Source of the DNA: Jejubacter sp036620675
Lineage (GTDB): Bacteria > Pseudomonadota > Gammaproteobacteria > Enterobacterales > Enterobacteriaceae
Assembly: GCA_036620675.1 (NCBI GenBank)
Contig: JAZHEE010000032.1
Length of the DNA stretch: 47,305 nt
Direction: 5' to 3' (one strand)
A program made the translations under genes and the position numbers. The notes beneath the pieces are model-generated. The model searched no databases, was not told the DNA's origin, and was given only the letters and a program-made list of their open reading frames with translations. Shown in pieces: positions 33,218 to 42,068 of the stretch; position 1 is the stretch's first letter; each line of letters begins with the position of its first letter.

Positions 33218-34057
33218 CTAGCGCAGCGGCGCCACCTCCACCTTGACCCCCTCTTCCTGCATACGGTGCAATACCGAAATATTAATGCCCTGATTGACAA
33301 TAACTGTGTCAAACTCCGTCAGACTGGCGAAGCTGTACAGCGCCCGACGCTCAAATTTGGTATGGTCGGCCAGCAGTATCCGGCGTTCAGCGGCATCGAA
33401 CATGGCGCGCTTGGTCTCTACCGTCTCTGCCGATTGATGGAAAACCTGGCCTTCCATAATGGCCGACATACTGACGAAAAAGCAGTCGGCCCGCAGTCCG
33501 GCAATGGCGCTGCGCGTCATCCGCCCCATAAAAGCGTTGCACCAGTTATGGTACTGCCCTCCCAGTCCCAACAGCGTAATATCCCGGGCGTCCTTCAGTG
33601 AATTCATCAGGGTAAGCGAATTGGTGATAACGGTCAGGGGCGCCTTCGCTGGCAGATAACGCGCCAGTTGAAGCACCGTGGTGGAATCGTCAAGAAACAG
33701 CGACTGGCCAGGCTCTATCCAGGCCGCTGCGCAACTTGCAATAGCCTGCTTTTCAGCCTGCTGGCGGGTGGCGCGATACAGGTCGCTGGACTCTACCAGG
33801 CTGGTGGGCGCGGCCGACACCACGCCGCGCGTCTTGTGCAGCAAACCGCGCTCCACCAGATCGTCAATATCGCGATGAGCGGTCATCAGGCTAATGCCGA
33901 AGCGCCCGGTCAGATCTTCTATCCGCACCGCCCCCTCTGTTATCACCGCTTCAACCATTAACTGACGCCGGGCCAGCTGTCGGGCCTGACGGCTGTCGCC
34001 CGGAAGCCGTTGCGACATAAAACATTCCAGAGAGTTATCCTGTACGGGTTGGGTCAT
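33218..34057 (-). CDS. DeoR-family regulator of the erythritol locus
   Basis: 279 residues from ATG 34057; the frame is open further upstream but that part overlaps the binding-protein gene and is not protein-like. ATG at the MSQRLPG position is a second option. The N-terminal HTH is visible at RRQLMVEAVITEGAVRIEDLTGRFGISLMTAHRDIDDLVERGLLHKTRGGV-like residues (about 30-80). The C-terminal DeoR sensor has LFLDDSTTVLQLARYL, TVITNSLTLMNSL, and ILLADHTKFERRALYSFASL. It follows the ABC importer genes on the same strand. Rhizobial ery loci also carry a DeoR regulator beside EryD. The effector would be a phosphorylated sugar. Confidence 0.85.
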   Translation of the reverse strand: MTQPVQDNSLECFMSQRLPGDSRQARQLARRQLMVEAVITEGAVRIEDLTGRFGISLMTAHRDIDDLVERGLLHKTRGVVSAAPTSLVESSDLYRATRQQAEKQAIASCAAAWIEPGQSLFLDDSTTVLQLARYLPAKAPLTVITNSLTLMNSLKDARDITLLGLGGQYHNWCNAFMGRMTRSAIAGLRADCFFVSMSAIMEGQVFHQSAETVETKRAMFDAAERRILLADHTKFERRALYSFASLTEFDTVIVNQGINISVLHRMQEEGVKVEVAPLR

Positions 34058-34075
34058 TATCTTATCCGTAAAGAC

Positions 34076-34103
34076 GCCCCGCCAGCATGATGGCTGGCAG
34101 GGC
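34076..34103 (-). terminator. Hairpin between importer operon and DeoR gene
   Basis: GCCAGC-ATGATG-GCTGGC with flanking CCC/GGG pairing, between the binding-protein stop (34134) and the DeoR start (34057). There is no strong T-tract, so it may reduce expression of the regulator or stabilise the importer mRNA. Confidence 0.45.
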
Positions 34104-34133
34104 GAATGCCTGTTGATAGCCTGATTATCGCCA

Positions 34134-35087
34134 CTATTCCGACATAACGAAGGCAGACTTGTATTTATCGACATTCTCTTTGGTGATGAGCACGCAGTCA
34201 AAAAGTTGTTTCTCACGATCGACTCCGGTCTTCCCGGTTTTCAGGAAGTTATCCGCCTGCTCTATGGCTTTTTTGGTAAAAACCGCGACCGGCTGCATCA
34301 CGGTATAGGCCAGGGTGCCCGCTTTTACTGCCTCAACGGCGTCCGGCGTGCCGTCGAAGCCGCCCACTACCACGTTTTTCAGCTTACCGGCTTCTTTCAG
34401 CGCCGCGATCGCGCCTAACGCCATCTCGTCATTGCCGCTGATGACCCCTTTGATATCGGGGTTGGCCTGAAGCAGTGACTGCATCTTGTTATAGCCCTGG
34501 GTACGATCCCAGTTCGCCACTTCCTGGCCCACCTTCTTCAGTTCCGGATACTGGGAAAGCACCGTTTCGAAGCCGTTAGCGCGGGTCGCGGCATTGTTAT
34601 CGGATGGTGCTCCGAACAGTTCGACATACTTACCGGAATCTCCCGCTGCCTTGACCCACTGCATGGCGCCTAATGCTGCCCCCTGAGCGTTATTGGAAAC
34701 CAGTTGCGCCTTCGCCAGGCCGCTCTGGTTCAGCTCGGCATTGATAATAAACACCGGCACACCGGCGGCCACCGCCTTCTTCACCGAGCCTATGGAACCG
34801 TCAGCGTTCGCGGGATCCAGAATAATGGCTTTGGATTTATTGGTTATCGCCGTATCAATCAGGCGACTTTCGGCATTGGTATCCCCTTTATGAGCGCCGA
34901 CGGTGGCGCTATAGCCCAACTTCTGGGCCGTCTCTTTCGCCACCTGGCCTTCGGTGTACCAGTATGGGTTAGAGGGATCGTTCACAATAACGGTCATCAA
35001 CCCCTTTTCCGCCGCCTGACTGACGGGAGAAAAAGCGGTTGCCATCGCGGTCGCCGCGATTAATAACAGGCGTTTGTAATTCAGCAT
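34134..35087 (-). CDS. Periplasmic sugar-binding protein of the ABC importer
   Basis: 317 residues from ATG 35087 (GGAG nine bases upstream); an in-frame ATG at 35102 is the alternative. Signal peptide ends near VSQAAEK. The Peripla_BP_4 (RbsB-like) fold shows MTVIVNDPSNPYWYTEGQVAKETA, AIILDPANADGSIGSVKKAVAAGVPVFIINAEL, ATRANGFETVLSQYP, ISGNDEMALGAIAALKEAG, and VVGGFDGTPDAVEAVKAG. It delivers a sugar or polyol to the permease. Its place beside eryABCD makes erythritol the likely ligand. Confidence 0.9.
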   Translation of the reverse strand: MLNYKRLLLIAATAMATAFSPVSQAAEKGLMTVIVNDPSNPYWYTEGQVAKETAQKLGYSATVGAHKGDTNAESRLIDTAITNKSKAIILDPANADGSIGSVKKAVAAGVPVFIINAELNQSGLAKAQLVSNNAQGAALGAMQWVKAAGDSGKYVELFGAPSDNNAATRANGFETVLSQYPELKKVGQEVANWDRTQGYNKMQSLLQANPDIKGVISGNDEMALGAIAALKEAGKLKNVVVGGFDGTPDAVEAVKAGTLAYTVMQPVAVFTKKAIEQADNFLKTGKTGVDREKQLFDCVLITKENVDKYKSAFVMSE

Positions 35088-35126
35088 GACCAGGTTCTCC
35101 ATCTGTAGGGTTCTGTTGTTATAGGA

Positions 35127-36188
35127 CTACTTACTGCGCCGACCGTACTGTAACGTGTTGAGCAACACCGCCAGTACGATCACCGCGCCGGTAAAGACGG
35201 TCTGCCAGTAGGCGGAAACACCGATAATGACCAGCCCGTCTGACAGGAAGCCAATCACCAGCGCCCCCAGTAGCGTACCGCGCACGTTACCGCGCCCACC
35301 GGTCAGTGCCGCGCCGCCAATGACAACGGCGGCGATGGCCGTCAGTTCATAAGTGGTTCCGGCGGTGGGGCCGGCGGAGGTTAACTGGGAAGAGAGCACC
35401 AGCCCGGCCAGCGCCGCGCAGATGCCAGACAGGACATACACCGTCACCTTGACCCTTTTTACCGGTACACCGGAGAGATCGGCAGCCCGCTCGTTGCCGC
35501 CGGATGCGTAGAGCCAGCGGCCAAAAGCGGTGCGCGACAGCAGGAAACCGCAGGCCAGGGCGACGGCGATTAGCACCAGCACGCCCACGGGGATATTGAA
35601 TAGCCGGTTGAATCCCAGCCACTCGAAACCGGTATTGCCCAGTGCCGGACTACCGGAAAGTTTGTTATAGGTCAGACCGTTAGTCATCAGCAGCGCCACG
35701 CCACGCGCCACGTACAGGGTACCCAGGGTGGCGACGAAGGCAGGCACCCGAAAAATAGCAATCAGTACCCCGTTCACCAACCCCACCAGCGCCCCCATCG
35801 CCAGGGTCAGGATAGCCACAGCCCATACCGGCAGGTAGAGCACCACCCCCAGTGCCTCCAGATTGACGCCCTGCATCAGGAAACCGGCGAACACTCCGGC
35901 CAGCCCCAGGGTCGACCCTACCGACAGATCGATGCCGCCGTTCAGGATCACCAGCAGCATTCCGATGGCCGGCAGTCCGAAGATCGCCACGTGCGAGGCC
36001 ATAGTCAAAAAGTTGGCGCCGGTAAAATAGTTTGGCGACAGAAAAGAGAAAGTGGCGATAATCACCAACAGCGCAAAGAAGGCGCGCCCTTCCAGCAGAA
36101 TATGCGAAAGGCTGAACCGCCGCTGGCCGCTGTCGCGCTTCACCGCCGGGGGCCGGGTCGCGGCCAGGACTTGCGTTCTGTCATTCAT
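35127..36188 (-). CDS. Sugar ABC transporter permease (RbsC-like)
   Basis: 353 residues from ATG 36188, which has GGAG eight bases upstream; the frame open above it runs into the ATPase gene. About ten hydrophobic helices. The BPD_transp_2 family is seen in NYFTGANFLTMASHVAIFGLPAIGMLLVIL, GGIDLSVGSTLGLAGVFAG, FVATLGTLYVARGVALL, YASGGNERAADLSGVPVKRVK, and IAAVVIGGAALTGGRGNVRGTLLGAL. It starts 22 bases after the ATPase stop. One permease gene is typical since the protein forms a homodimer. Confidence 0.92.
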   Translation of the reverse strand: MNDRTQVLAATRPPAVKRDSGQRRFSLSHILLEGRAFFALLVIIATFSFLSPNYFTGANFLTMASHVAIFGLPAIGMLLVILNGGIDLSVGSTLGLAGVFAGFLMQGVNLEALGVVLYLPVWAVAILTLAMGALVGLVNGVLIAIFRVPAFVATLGTLYVARGVALLMTNGLTYNKLSGSPALGNTGFEWLGFNRLFNIPVGVLVLIAVALACGFLLSRTAFGRWLYASGGNERAADLSGVPVKRVKVTVYVLSGICAALAGLVLSSQLTSAGPTAGTTYELTAIAAVVIGGAALTGGRGNVRGTLLGALVIGFLSDGLVIIGVSAYWQTVFTGAVIVLAVLLNTLQYGRRSK

Positions 36189-36210
36189 GGTTTCAGCTCC
36201 GTTACGGGAT

Positions 36211-37752
36211 TCAGGCGGCCACGGACTCGCCAGAGGCCGCCATAATGCGTTCTTTGGAAACAGAGGAATCAAAGACGGCGCTGATGCGCCCTTTGCTCAT
36301 TACGATAATCCGGTGCGCCACGCTCAGACATTCACCCACCTCCGACGTGGAGTAGACCACCGCCAGCCCCTTACGGGCGTTTTCCGCCAGCAGCCGGAAA
36401 ACCTCAGCCTTGGCGCCGATATCAATCCCGCGGCTCGGCTCATCCAGCAGTATCACTTTCGGGCGGGTCGCCAGAATTTTGCCTATCACCACCTTCTGCT
36501 GGTTACCGCCGGAAAGTGAACCAATGGCCGCTGCGCCACCTTCGGTCTTCACCGTCACATTGCGAATGGAATCATTCACCAGCTGCCTTTCCCGGCCCGG
36601 CGACAAAATCAGACGCCGAACGAACTCGCCAATGCTGGCCAGCGACAGGTTTTCGCCCACCGACATCGTCTGCACCAGCCCATCGCGCTGCCGATCTTCC
36701 GGCACCAGCGCCAGCCCGCTCTCAATACGTCTGGCGATACTGTAGTCCGAAACATCTTCGCCCAGCAGTTGCACGCGCCCACGCCCTGCCCGCAATTTTC
36801 CGGCAATGCACTCCATCAGTTCAGTACGCCCGGCCCCCATCAGGCCGTAGATACAGACGATCTCCCCGGCCCGAACCGCCAGCGATAAATCCTCCACCGC
36901 CATATGCCCGCCGGGGCCGGGTACGCTGAGCGACTCCACGTTCAGGGCCACCTCACCGAAGGAATAACCTTCGGGCGGTGCCCCAAGATCGAAATGCTCT
37001 CCCACCATATGGCGCACAATCCACTGTAGATCGATCTCGTCGCGGCTGGCAGAAGCGGTCATAGCTCCGTCTCGCAGCACCACTGCCCGGTCGGTAATTT
37101 CGAGCGCCTCTTCCAGATGATGAGAGATATAGACAATGGCGACGCCGCGACTGGTCAGGTCGTGGATAATTTTAAACAGCACCTCGACTTCAGCGGCGCT
37201 AAGGGCCGAAGTGGGTTCATCCATAATCAGGATCCGGGCGTTTACCGACAGCGCCCGGGCGATCTCCACGATCTGCTGCTGACCAAGCCGCAGCTCCTCC
37301 ACCGGCGTCAGTGGGTCGATCTCCTCTTCCAGCTCCGCCATCAGCTGGCGGGTCAGGCGCTCTTCCTCAGCGAAATCGACTCCGGCGGCCCCCATAATTT
37401 CCCGACCGACAAAGATGTTGTCACGCACGTTCATATTGGGCGCCAGGTTCAGCTCCTGGTGGATAATTGAGATGCCATGTTCCCGCGCCTGAGCGCTGGA
37501 CGAAAAGGTTACCGGCTGGCCATCCAGCAGAATTTCACCGGAGCTGGGGGTTATCACGCCAGAAAGCACCTTCATTAGCGTCGATTTACCGGCACCGTTT
37601 TCACCAAATAGCGTGGTGACCTGGCCACGGCGAATCTCAAAATTGACGCCCTTAAGCGCGTGGGTCGAGCCGTAAATTTTGCTGATATCCCGGGCGGCCA
37701 GTACCACATCGTCCCGAAAGTTATCGGATGACGTTAAGCTTGCCTGCATCAT
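36211..37752 (-). CDS. Sugar ABC transporter ATP-binding protein (RbsA-like, two domains)
   Basis: 513 residues with two ABC cassettes. First: Walker A GENGAGKSTLMKVLSG, degenerate signature RLGQQQIVEIARAL, Walker B ILIMDEPTSALS. Second: the usual weak Walker A GLMGAGRTELMECIAG, signature SLSGGNQQKVVIGK, and Walker B VILLDEPSRGIDIGAK. This asymmetry is normal for RbsA/XylG-type importers. The ATG overlaps the DUF2291 stop as ATGA, so they are translationally coupled. Confidence 0.94.
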   Translation of the reverse strand: MMQASLTSSDNFRDDVVLAARDISKIYGSTHALKGVNFEIRRGQVTTLFGENGAGKSTLMKVLSGVITPSSGEILLDGQPVTFSSSAQAREHGISIIHQELNLAPNMNVRDNIFVGREIMGAAGVDFAEEERLTRQLMAELEEEIDPLTPVEELRLGQQQIVEIARALSVNARILIMDEPTSALSAAEVEVLFKIIHDLTSRGVAIVYISHHLEEALEITDRAVVLRDGAMTASASRDEIDLQWIVRHMVGEHFDLGAPPEGYSFGEVALNVESLSVPGPGGHMAVEDLSLAVRAGEIVCIYGLMGAGRTELMECIAGKLRAGRGRVQLLGEDVSDYSIARRIESGLALVPEDRQRDGLVQTMSVGENLSLASIGEFVRRLILSPGRERQLVNDSIRNVTVKTEGGAAAIGSLSGGNQQKVVIGKILATRPKVILLDEPSRGIDIGAKAEVFRLLAENARKGLAVVYSTSEVGECLSVAHRIIVMSKGRISAVFDSSVSKERIMAASGESVAA

Positions 37753-38399
37753 TGGATCTCCATCCTTACCGGCGTCACCAGCCAGTTATCAGGATTAAGC
37801 AGCCGGAAAACGCCGGTCACCTTAACGGTTTTGCCGCTCAGGGCTTCGCCATCCACCTTATCCAGCACCGCCTGTTTCATGGCCTGATTAAGGGCCGAAC
37901 CGGCGTTTTGATACTCAATCTGGTTCTTAAAGTCGCCGAACTGGATCTCGCCAGTGGCATCGCGCAAATCAGTGCCGGTCACCACCGGGCCGGTCTGTAA
38001 CCAAAGCTGAAACGAAGCCGGCATTCCGCTGACCTGCACGGGATAAATGCCTTTCTTGCCTGCGCCCACCACGCCGCTAAAGGTCACCGGAAAGACCGCC
38101 ATCGGCGCGCCGACACCGTATTTTTCGGTCGCCTGCTGGCTGTCGGCCTTTAGGGCGTCAAACAGCGTTTTCGCCTCAACGGCGCGCTGTTCCACGCTGT
38201 GCTGAATTTTAGGGAAAGTCTCAGCGCCATACTTTTCAGGCGAGAATCCCTGTTCCTGAATATCTTGCGCCGATCCGTGCCTGACCACTTTGGTGTCCAT
38301 CGCAATGCCGAACAGCACAATCAGCGCGGCGGCGCAGGCGATCGCCGCTCCTTTATGACGCCGGATGCCGGATGGCGTAAATGAAGATGCATGACTCAT
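37749..38399 (-). CDS. DUF2291 protein in the importer operon
   Basis: 216 residues. One membrane anchor (about 18-33, AAIACAAALIVLFGIAM) and a periplasmic part with GFSPEKYGAETFPKIQ, AVFPVTFSGVVGAGKKGIYPVQVSGMP and TVKVTGVFRLLNPDNWLVTPV. DUF2291 proteins are repeatedly found in operons with RbsABC-type importers for polyols and sugars, including rhizobial ery loci, but their role is unknown. Here it is the first gene of the importer operon, directly upstream of the ATPase gene. It might assist the binding protein or permease. Confidence 0.87.
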   Translation of the reverse strand: MSHASSFTPSGIRRHKGAAIACAAALIVLFGIAMDTKVVRHGSAQDIQEQGFSPEKYGAETFPKIQHSVEQRAVEAKTLFDALKADSQQATEKYGVGAPMAVFPVTFSGVVGAGKKGIYPVQVSGMPASFQLWLQTGPVVTGTDLRDATGEIQFGDFKNQIEYQNAGSALNQAMKQAVLDKVDGEALSGKTVKVTGVFRLLNPDNWLVTPVRMEIQ

Positions 38400-38961
38400 G
38401 TTATCGACCTCGATTACGTCGCAAACCGCTCCCTTGCGAATGGCGCATGATTCATATCTGAATCACAAGGATGTTATAAATGTGATAATGCATGTGATGA
38501 AAATGTTAGAAATATAATAGCCTGTCAACGTGGATGACGGACTTTTTTCCCGGATGGCGATCTGGATCTAACTCTGAAGATCTGGCGTAATTTTCATCAC
38601 TATTTCCCTTTTTCATCGTACGACAGAGATCGCAAAAAGAACAAAAACATAAAACAACACATTAAAAATCAACAAAATAAAAAAAACAATAAATCCCATA
38701 AACGATTAATGCCCGCTGTCTTGTCTGGTGGCGTATCGCTTTTTTCATTGACTAAAATGTGATCTACATCGAATCCTTAAATGAAATTTATTACCAATAA
38801 AGAAAAATAATACACCAGTGGTGTTAAGTCAGTGAGATATGGTGTATCCGTTAAATATCATTTTTGTCACACAGAATTAACAGAACAGCGCCAGACCAGA
38901 TTCGCAATCGGAGGCAACGCCATGCAGCAACCCGCGCGCACCAACCGGAAGGAGAGTAGGC
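38400..38961. promoter_or_regulatory. Divergent control region of the ery locus
   Basis: A 560-base region without a long gene, AT-rich from about 38620 to 38880. It holds an inverted repeat TGATTCA-TATC-TGAATCA (38448-38465) next to the importer operon, and a palindrome ACACCA-G-TGGTGT (38812-38824) followed by another TGGTGT copy about 10 bases on, nearer eryA. Either could be an EryD or DeoR operator. The CRP-like site and leader ORF have separate entries. Confidence 0.55.
38755..38776. promoter_or_regulatory. CRP-like site upstream of eryA
   Basis: AAATGTGATCTACATCGAAT has a perfect left half (TGTGA) and a weaker right half (TCGAA) with the N6 spacing. It is about 190 bases upstream of the eryA start. 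Catabolite control would be expected for a polyol operon. Confidence 0.5.
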
Positions 38962-38975
38962 ATGGACAACCGTGA
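38922..38975 (+). CDS. Possible 17-residue leader peptide overlapping eryA
   Basis: CGGAGGCAACGCC precedes an ATG that opens MQQPARTNRKESRHGQP, ending at a TGA 11 bases inside eryA. The overlap could couple translation of eryA to the leader. Conservation is unknown, and it may be a chance frame. Confidence 0.25.
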   Translation: MQQPARTNRKESRHGQP

Positions 38976-40527
38976 CATTATTTTGGGCATCGATTCCGGA
39001 ACCTCAGTCGTTAAGGCCGTGGCCTTCGACCTGGAAGGAGAACAACTGGGCTGTACTTCGGTACGCAACCGCTACTGGCGCCAGCGCGACGGCGCTGCAC
39101 TGCAGGATATGCGGCAAACCTGGAACGACTGCTGTCAGGCCATACGTCTACTGGGCGACGAGCTGCCCAATCTGGCCCGGCGAGTAGTGGCGGTGGCAGT
39201 CACCGGTCAGGGAGACGGCACCTGGCTGGTAGGAAGCGATAACCGACCGGTGGGTGATGCCTGGATCTGGCTGGACGCCCGGGCCGCCGACACCGTCCGC
39301 CAGCTCGAACAGCACGAACTGGCCCAGCCCCGCTTTCAGGCCACCGGCACCGGCCTGAACACCTGCCAGCAGGGAGCGCAGCTCGCCTGTATGGATAGCC
39401 TCTACCCACAGCTGCTCGACGGCGCCGAAGTCGCCCTGCACTGCAAAGACTGGCTCTATCTGAACCTGACCGGCGTGCGAGCCACCGATCCATCGGAAGC
39501 CAGCTTCACCTTCGGCAACTACCGAACCCGGCGCTATGACGACACCGTAATTAGCGCACTGGGGCTTGAAGGGCGGCGTACGCTGCTGCCGGAGATTCTG
39601 GACGGCACACAGACCACCCATCCGCTGACGGAAGAAGCGGCCCGCGCCACCGGGCTACGCCCCGGCACCCCTGTCTGCCTGGGGTTTGTCGATATGGTGA
39701 TGACCGCCCTCGGCGCGGGGGTCGATACCGGCGATGATGACACCGCCTGCTCGGTGATCGGCTCCACCGGCGTACATATGCGCGCCGTCAGCGACCAGCA
39801 GGTGCGGCTGAATCCCCAGCGCACCGGCTACGTCATCACTCTCCCATCCCCGGGGCGGGTCACTCAGGTGCAGACCAATATGGCTTCTACCCTGAACCTT
39901 GACTGGCTGCTGAATATGGCTCGTTCGCTGGTGGAACAATTCGGCGGCAGAGCCGGGCACGCCGATATGGTGGCGCGGCTGGACGACTGGTTAAGCGCCG
40001 CACAACCCGGCGGCCTGATGTACCACCCCTATATCTCCATCGCCGGCGAACGCGGCCCCTTTGTTAATGCCAACGCCAGGGCCAGTTTCATTGGGCTGTG
40101 TTACACCCACGGTTTTGCCGATCTGGTGCGCGCGGTGATTGAGGGAATGGCGCTGGCCGCCCGGGACTGCTACCGGGCCATGGGCGGCGACGCGCCCCGG
40201 GAACTCCGTCTTTCGGGGGGGGCTATCCGCTCGCCCCAGCTTCGAAGCATCGTCGCCGCCTGTATCGGCGCGCCGGTACGCAACAGCGCCCGGGAAGAGG
40301 CGGGAGCTGCCGGTGCCGCCATGATGGCCGCCGTCGCCATTGGCGCTTACCCCACAATGGCGCGCTGCGTCGATACCTGGGTAACGCCGCTGCTGGGTGA
40401 GCAGGAGCCGCCCTGCCCCGATCTGATGGCACGCTACAACACCCTGGATATCAGCTACCAGCAAACCCGCGAGCTGCTACCGCCGATCTGGTCGGCGCTA
40501 CAGCAGCTGGCACAACAACAGGATTAG
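38962..40527 (+). CDS. eryA: Erythritol kinase (FGGY family)
   Basis: 521 residues; AAGGAGAGTAGG just before the ATG. FGGY carbohydrate kinase with N-terminal phosphate loop ILGIDSGTSVVKAVAFD (about 7-23), VAVTGQGDGTWLVG, WIWLDARAADTV, HCKDWLYLNLTG, CSVIGSTGVHMRA, and the C-terminal GGAIRSPQLRSIVAA. The EryA identification rests on the family plus the downstream eryB, eryC and eryD genes in the Brucella order. It phosphorylates erythritol to L-erythritol 4-phosphate. Confidence 0.87.
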   Translation: MDNRDIILGIDSGTSVVKAVAFDLEGEQLGCTSVRNRYWRQRDGAALQDMRQTWNDCCQAIRLLGDELPNLARRVVAVAVTGQGDGTWLVGSDNRPVGDAWIWLDARAADTVRQLEQHELAQPRFQATGTGLNTCQQGAQLACMDSLYPQLLDGAEVALHCKDWLYLNLTGVRATDPSEASFTFGNYRTRRYDDTVISALGLEGRRTLLPEILDGTQTTHPLTEEAARATGLRPGTPVCLGFVDMVMTALGAGVDTGDDDTACSVIGSTGVHMRAVSDQQVRLNPQRTGYVITLPSPGRVTQVQTNMASTLNLDWLLNMARSLVEQFGGRAGHADMVARLDDWLSAAQPGGLMYHPYISIAGERGPFVNANARASFIGLCYTHGFADLVRAVIEGMALAARDCYRAMGGDAPRELRLSGGAIRSPQLRSIVAACIGAPVRNSAREEAGAAGAAMMAAVAIGAYPTMARCVDTWVTPLLGEQEPPCPDLMARYNTLDISYQQTRELLPPIWSALQQLAQQQD

Positions 40528-40532
40528 CACTA

Positions 40533-42059
40533 ATGCAAGAGTCATCGATACTGGATCTGTTGGTCATCGGCGGCGGAATCAACGGCGCGGGCATCGCGCG
40601 CGACGCCGCGGGACGCGGCCTGTCTGTCCTGATGTGTGAAAAGGACGATCTGGCCGAAGGCACCTCTTCCCGCTCCGGCAAGCTGGTGCACGGCGGCCTG
40701 CGTTACCTGGAATATTATGAATTCCGGCTGGTGCGTGAAGCGCTAATCGAGCGTGAAGTGCTGCTGCGTTCGGCCAGCCATATTATCTGGCCGATGCGTT
40801 TCGTCCTGCCCCACAGCCCTACGGATCGCCCGGCGTGGCTGGTGCGGTTGGGGCTGTTTCTTTACGACCATCTGGGGGGCCGTAAAAAACTGCCCGGCAC
40901 TCGCGCCCTGGATCTGCACCGTGATCCGGAAGGCGAGCCACTGCTCGACCAGTACCGGCGCGGCTTTGAATACTCCGACTGCTGGGTGGATGACGCCCGA
41001 CTGGTAGCGCTGTGCGCGCTGGACGCCAGCGAGCGCGGCGCCATCATCGCCACCCGTACCGCCTGCGTGGCGGCAGAACGCCGGGACAGCCACTGGGAAG
41101 TCACCCTGCTCGATACCTTAAGCGGTGCCCGCCGCCAGATAAAAGCGAAAGCGCTAATTAACGCCGCCGGGCCCTGGGTGCTGGATATCATCCGCGACGT
41201 GACACATAGCCACTCTAATCGCCGGGTGCGACTGGTCAAAGGCTCTCATATTATCGTTCCCAAATTCTGGGAAGGTCAGCAGGCTTACCTGGTGCAGAAT
41301 CCGGACAAGCGAGTCATTTTTATCAATCCCTATGAGGGCGATAAGGCGCTGATCGGCACCACCGATATCCCCTGGGAGGGCAAAGCTGAAGAAGTAACCG
41401 CCGATGAGTCGGAGATAGATTATCTGATCAAAGCGGTTAACCGCTACTTTAAGGTTGAACTGCGGCGCGACGACGTACTGGTTCACTTTTCCGGGGTACG
41501 CCCGCTATTCGACGACGGTAAAGGCAACCCCTCCGCCGTCACCCGGGACTACGCGTTCGAGCTGGACTCCCGGGATCAGACGCCGCTGCTGCACGTGTTT
41601 GGCGGTAAGATAACCACCTTTCGCAAACTGGCGGAACATGCCATGCAGCAACTGGCCCCCTTTTTCCCGACCATGGGGCCGGACTGGACTGCGCGGAGCG
41701 TACTGCCCGGTGGCGAGATCGAAAACGGCGACTTCGCCACCTTCCTTGGGCAGGCCAAAAAACGCTGGCCCTGGCTGCCGGCCCCTCTGCGCCGCCACTA
41801 CGCCCGATGCTACGGCGCCCGCATGGAACAACTGCTGGGCGACGCCCAACGGCTGGAGGATCTCGGCGAATGGTTCGGGAGTTGTCTCTACGCAGCCGAA
41901 GCCCGTTATCTGATAGACCATGAGTGGGCCCGTAAGCCCGAAGACGTACTGTGGCGCCGCACCAGGCATCGCCTGCATCTGAATGAGCAGCAGATAACTC
42001 GTTTCAACCACTGGTTTGCCGCAATCGCGACGCCATCTCGCCTGCATGCCGCCAGCTAG
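40533..42059 (+). CDS. eryB: Erythritol-phosphate dehydrogenase (GlpD-like, FAD)
   Basis: 508 residues, 5 bases after eryA. FAD-dependent oxidoreductase with N-terminal dinucleotide fold LLVIGGGINGAGIARDAAGRG (about 9-29, written in two parts: LVIGGGINGAGIARD then AAGRG), EGTSSRSGKLVHGGLRYLEY, INAAGPWVLDI, GTTDIPWEGK, VHFSGVRPLFDD, and HVFGGKITTFRKLAEHAM. It resembles aerobic glycerol-3-phosphate dehydrogenase; within an ery operon it is assigned as EryB, which oxidises L-erythritol 4-phosphate to L-erythrulose phosphate and feeds electrons to the membrane. Confidence 0.87.
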   Translation: MQESSILDLLVIGGGINGAGIARDAAGRGLSVLMCEKDDLAEGTSSRSGKLVHGGLRYLEYYEFRLVREALIEREVLLRSASHIIWPMRFVLPHSPTDRPAWLVRLGLFLYDHLGGRKKLPGTRALDLHRDPEGEPLLDQYRRGFEYSDCWVDDARLVALCALDASERGAIIATRTACVAAERRDSHWEVTLLDTLSGARRQIKAKALINAAGPWVLDIIRDVTHSHSNRRVRLVKGSHIIVPKFWEGQQAYLVQNPDKRVIFINPYEGDKALIGTTDIPWEGKAEEVTADESEIDYLIKAVNRYFKVELRRDDVLVHFSGVRPLFDDGKGNPSAVTRDYAFELDSRDQTPLLHVFGGKITTFRKLAEHAMQQLAPFFPTMGPDWTARSVLPGGEIENGDFATFLGQAKKRWPWLPAPLRRHYARCYGARMEQLLGDAQRLEDLGEWFGSCLYAAEARYLIDHEWARKPEDVLWRRTRHRLHLNEQQITRFNHWFAAIATPSRLHAAS

Positions 42060-42068
42060 GGAGACCCT

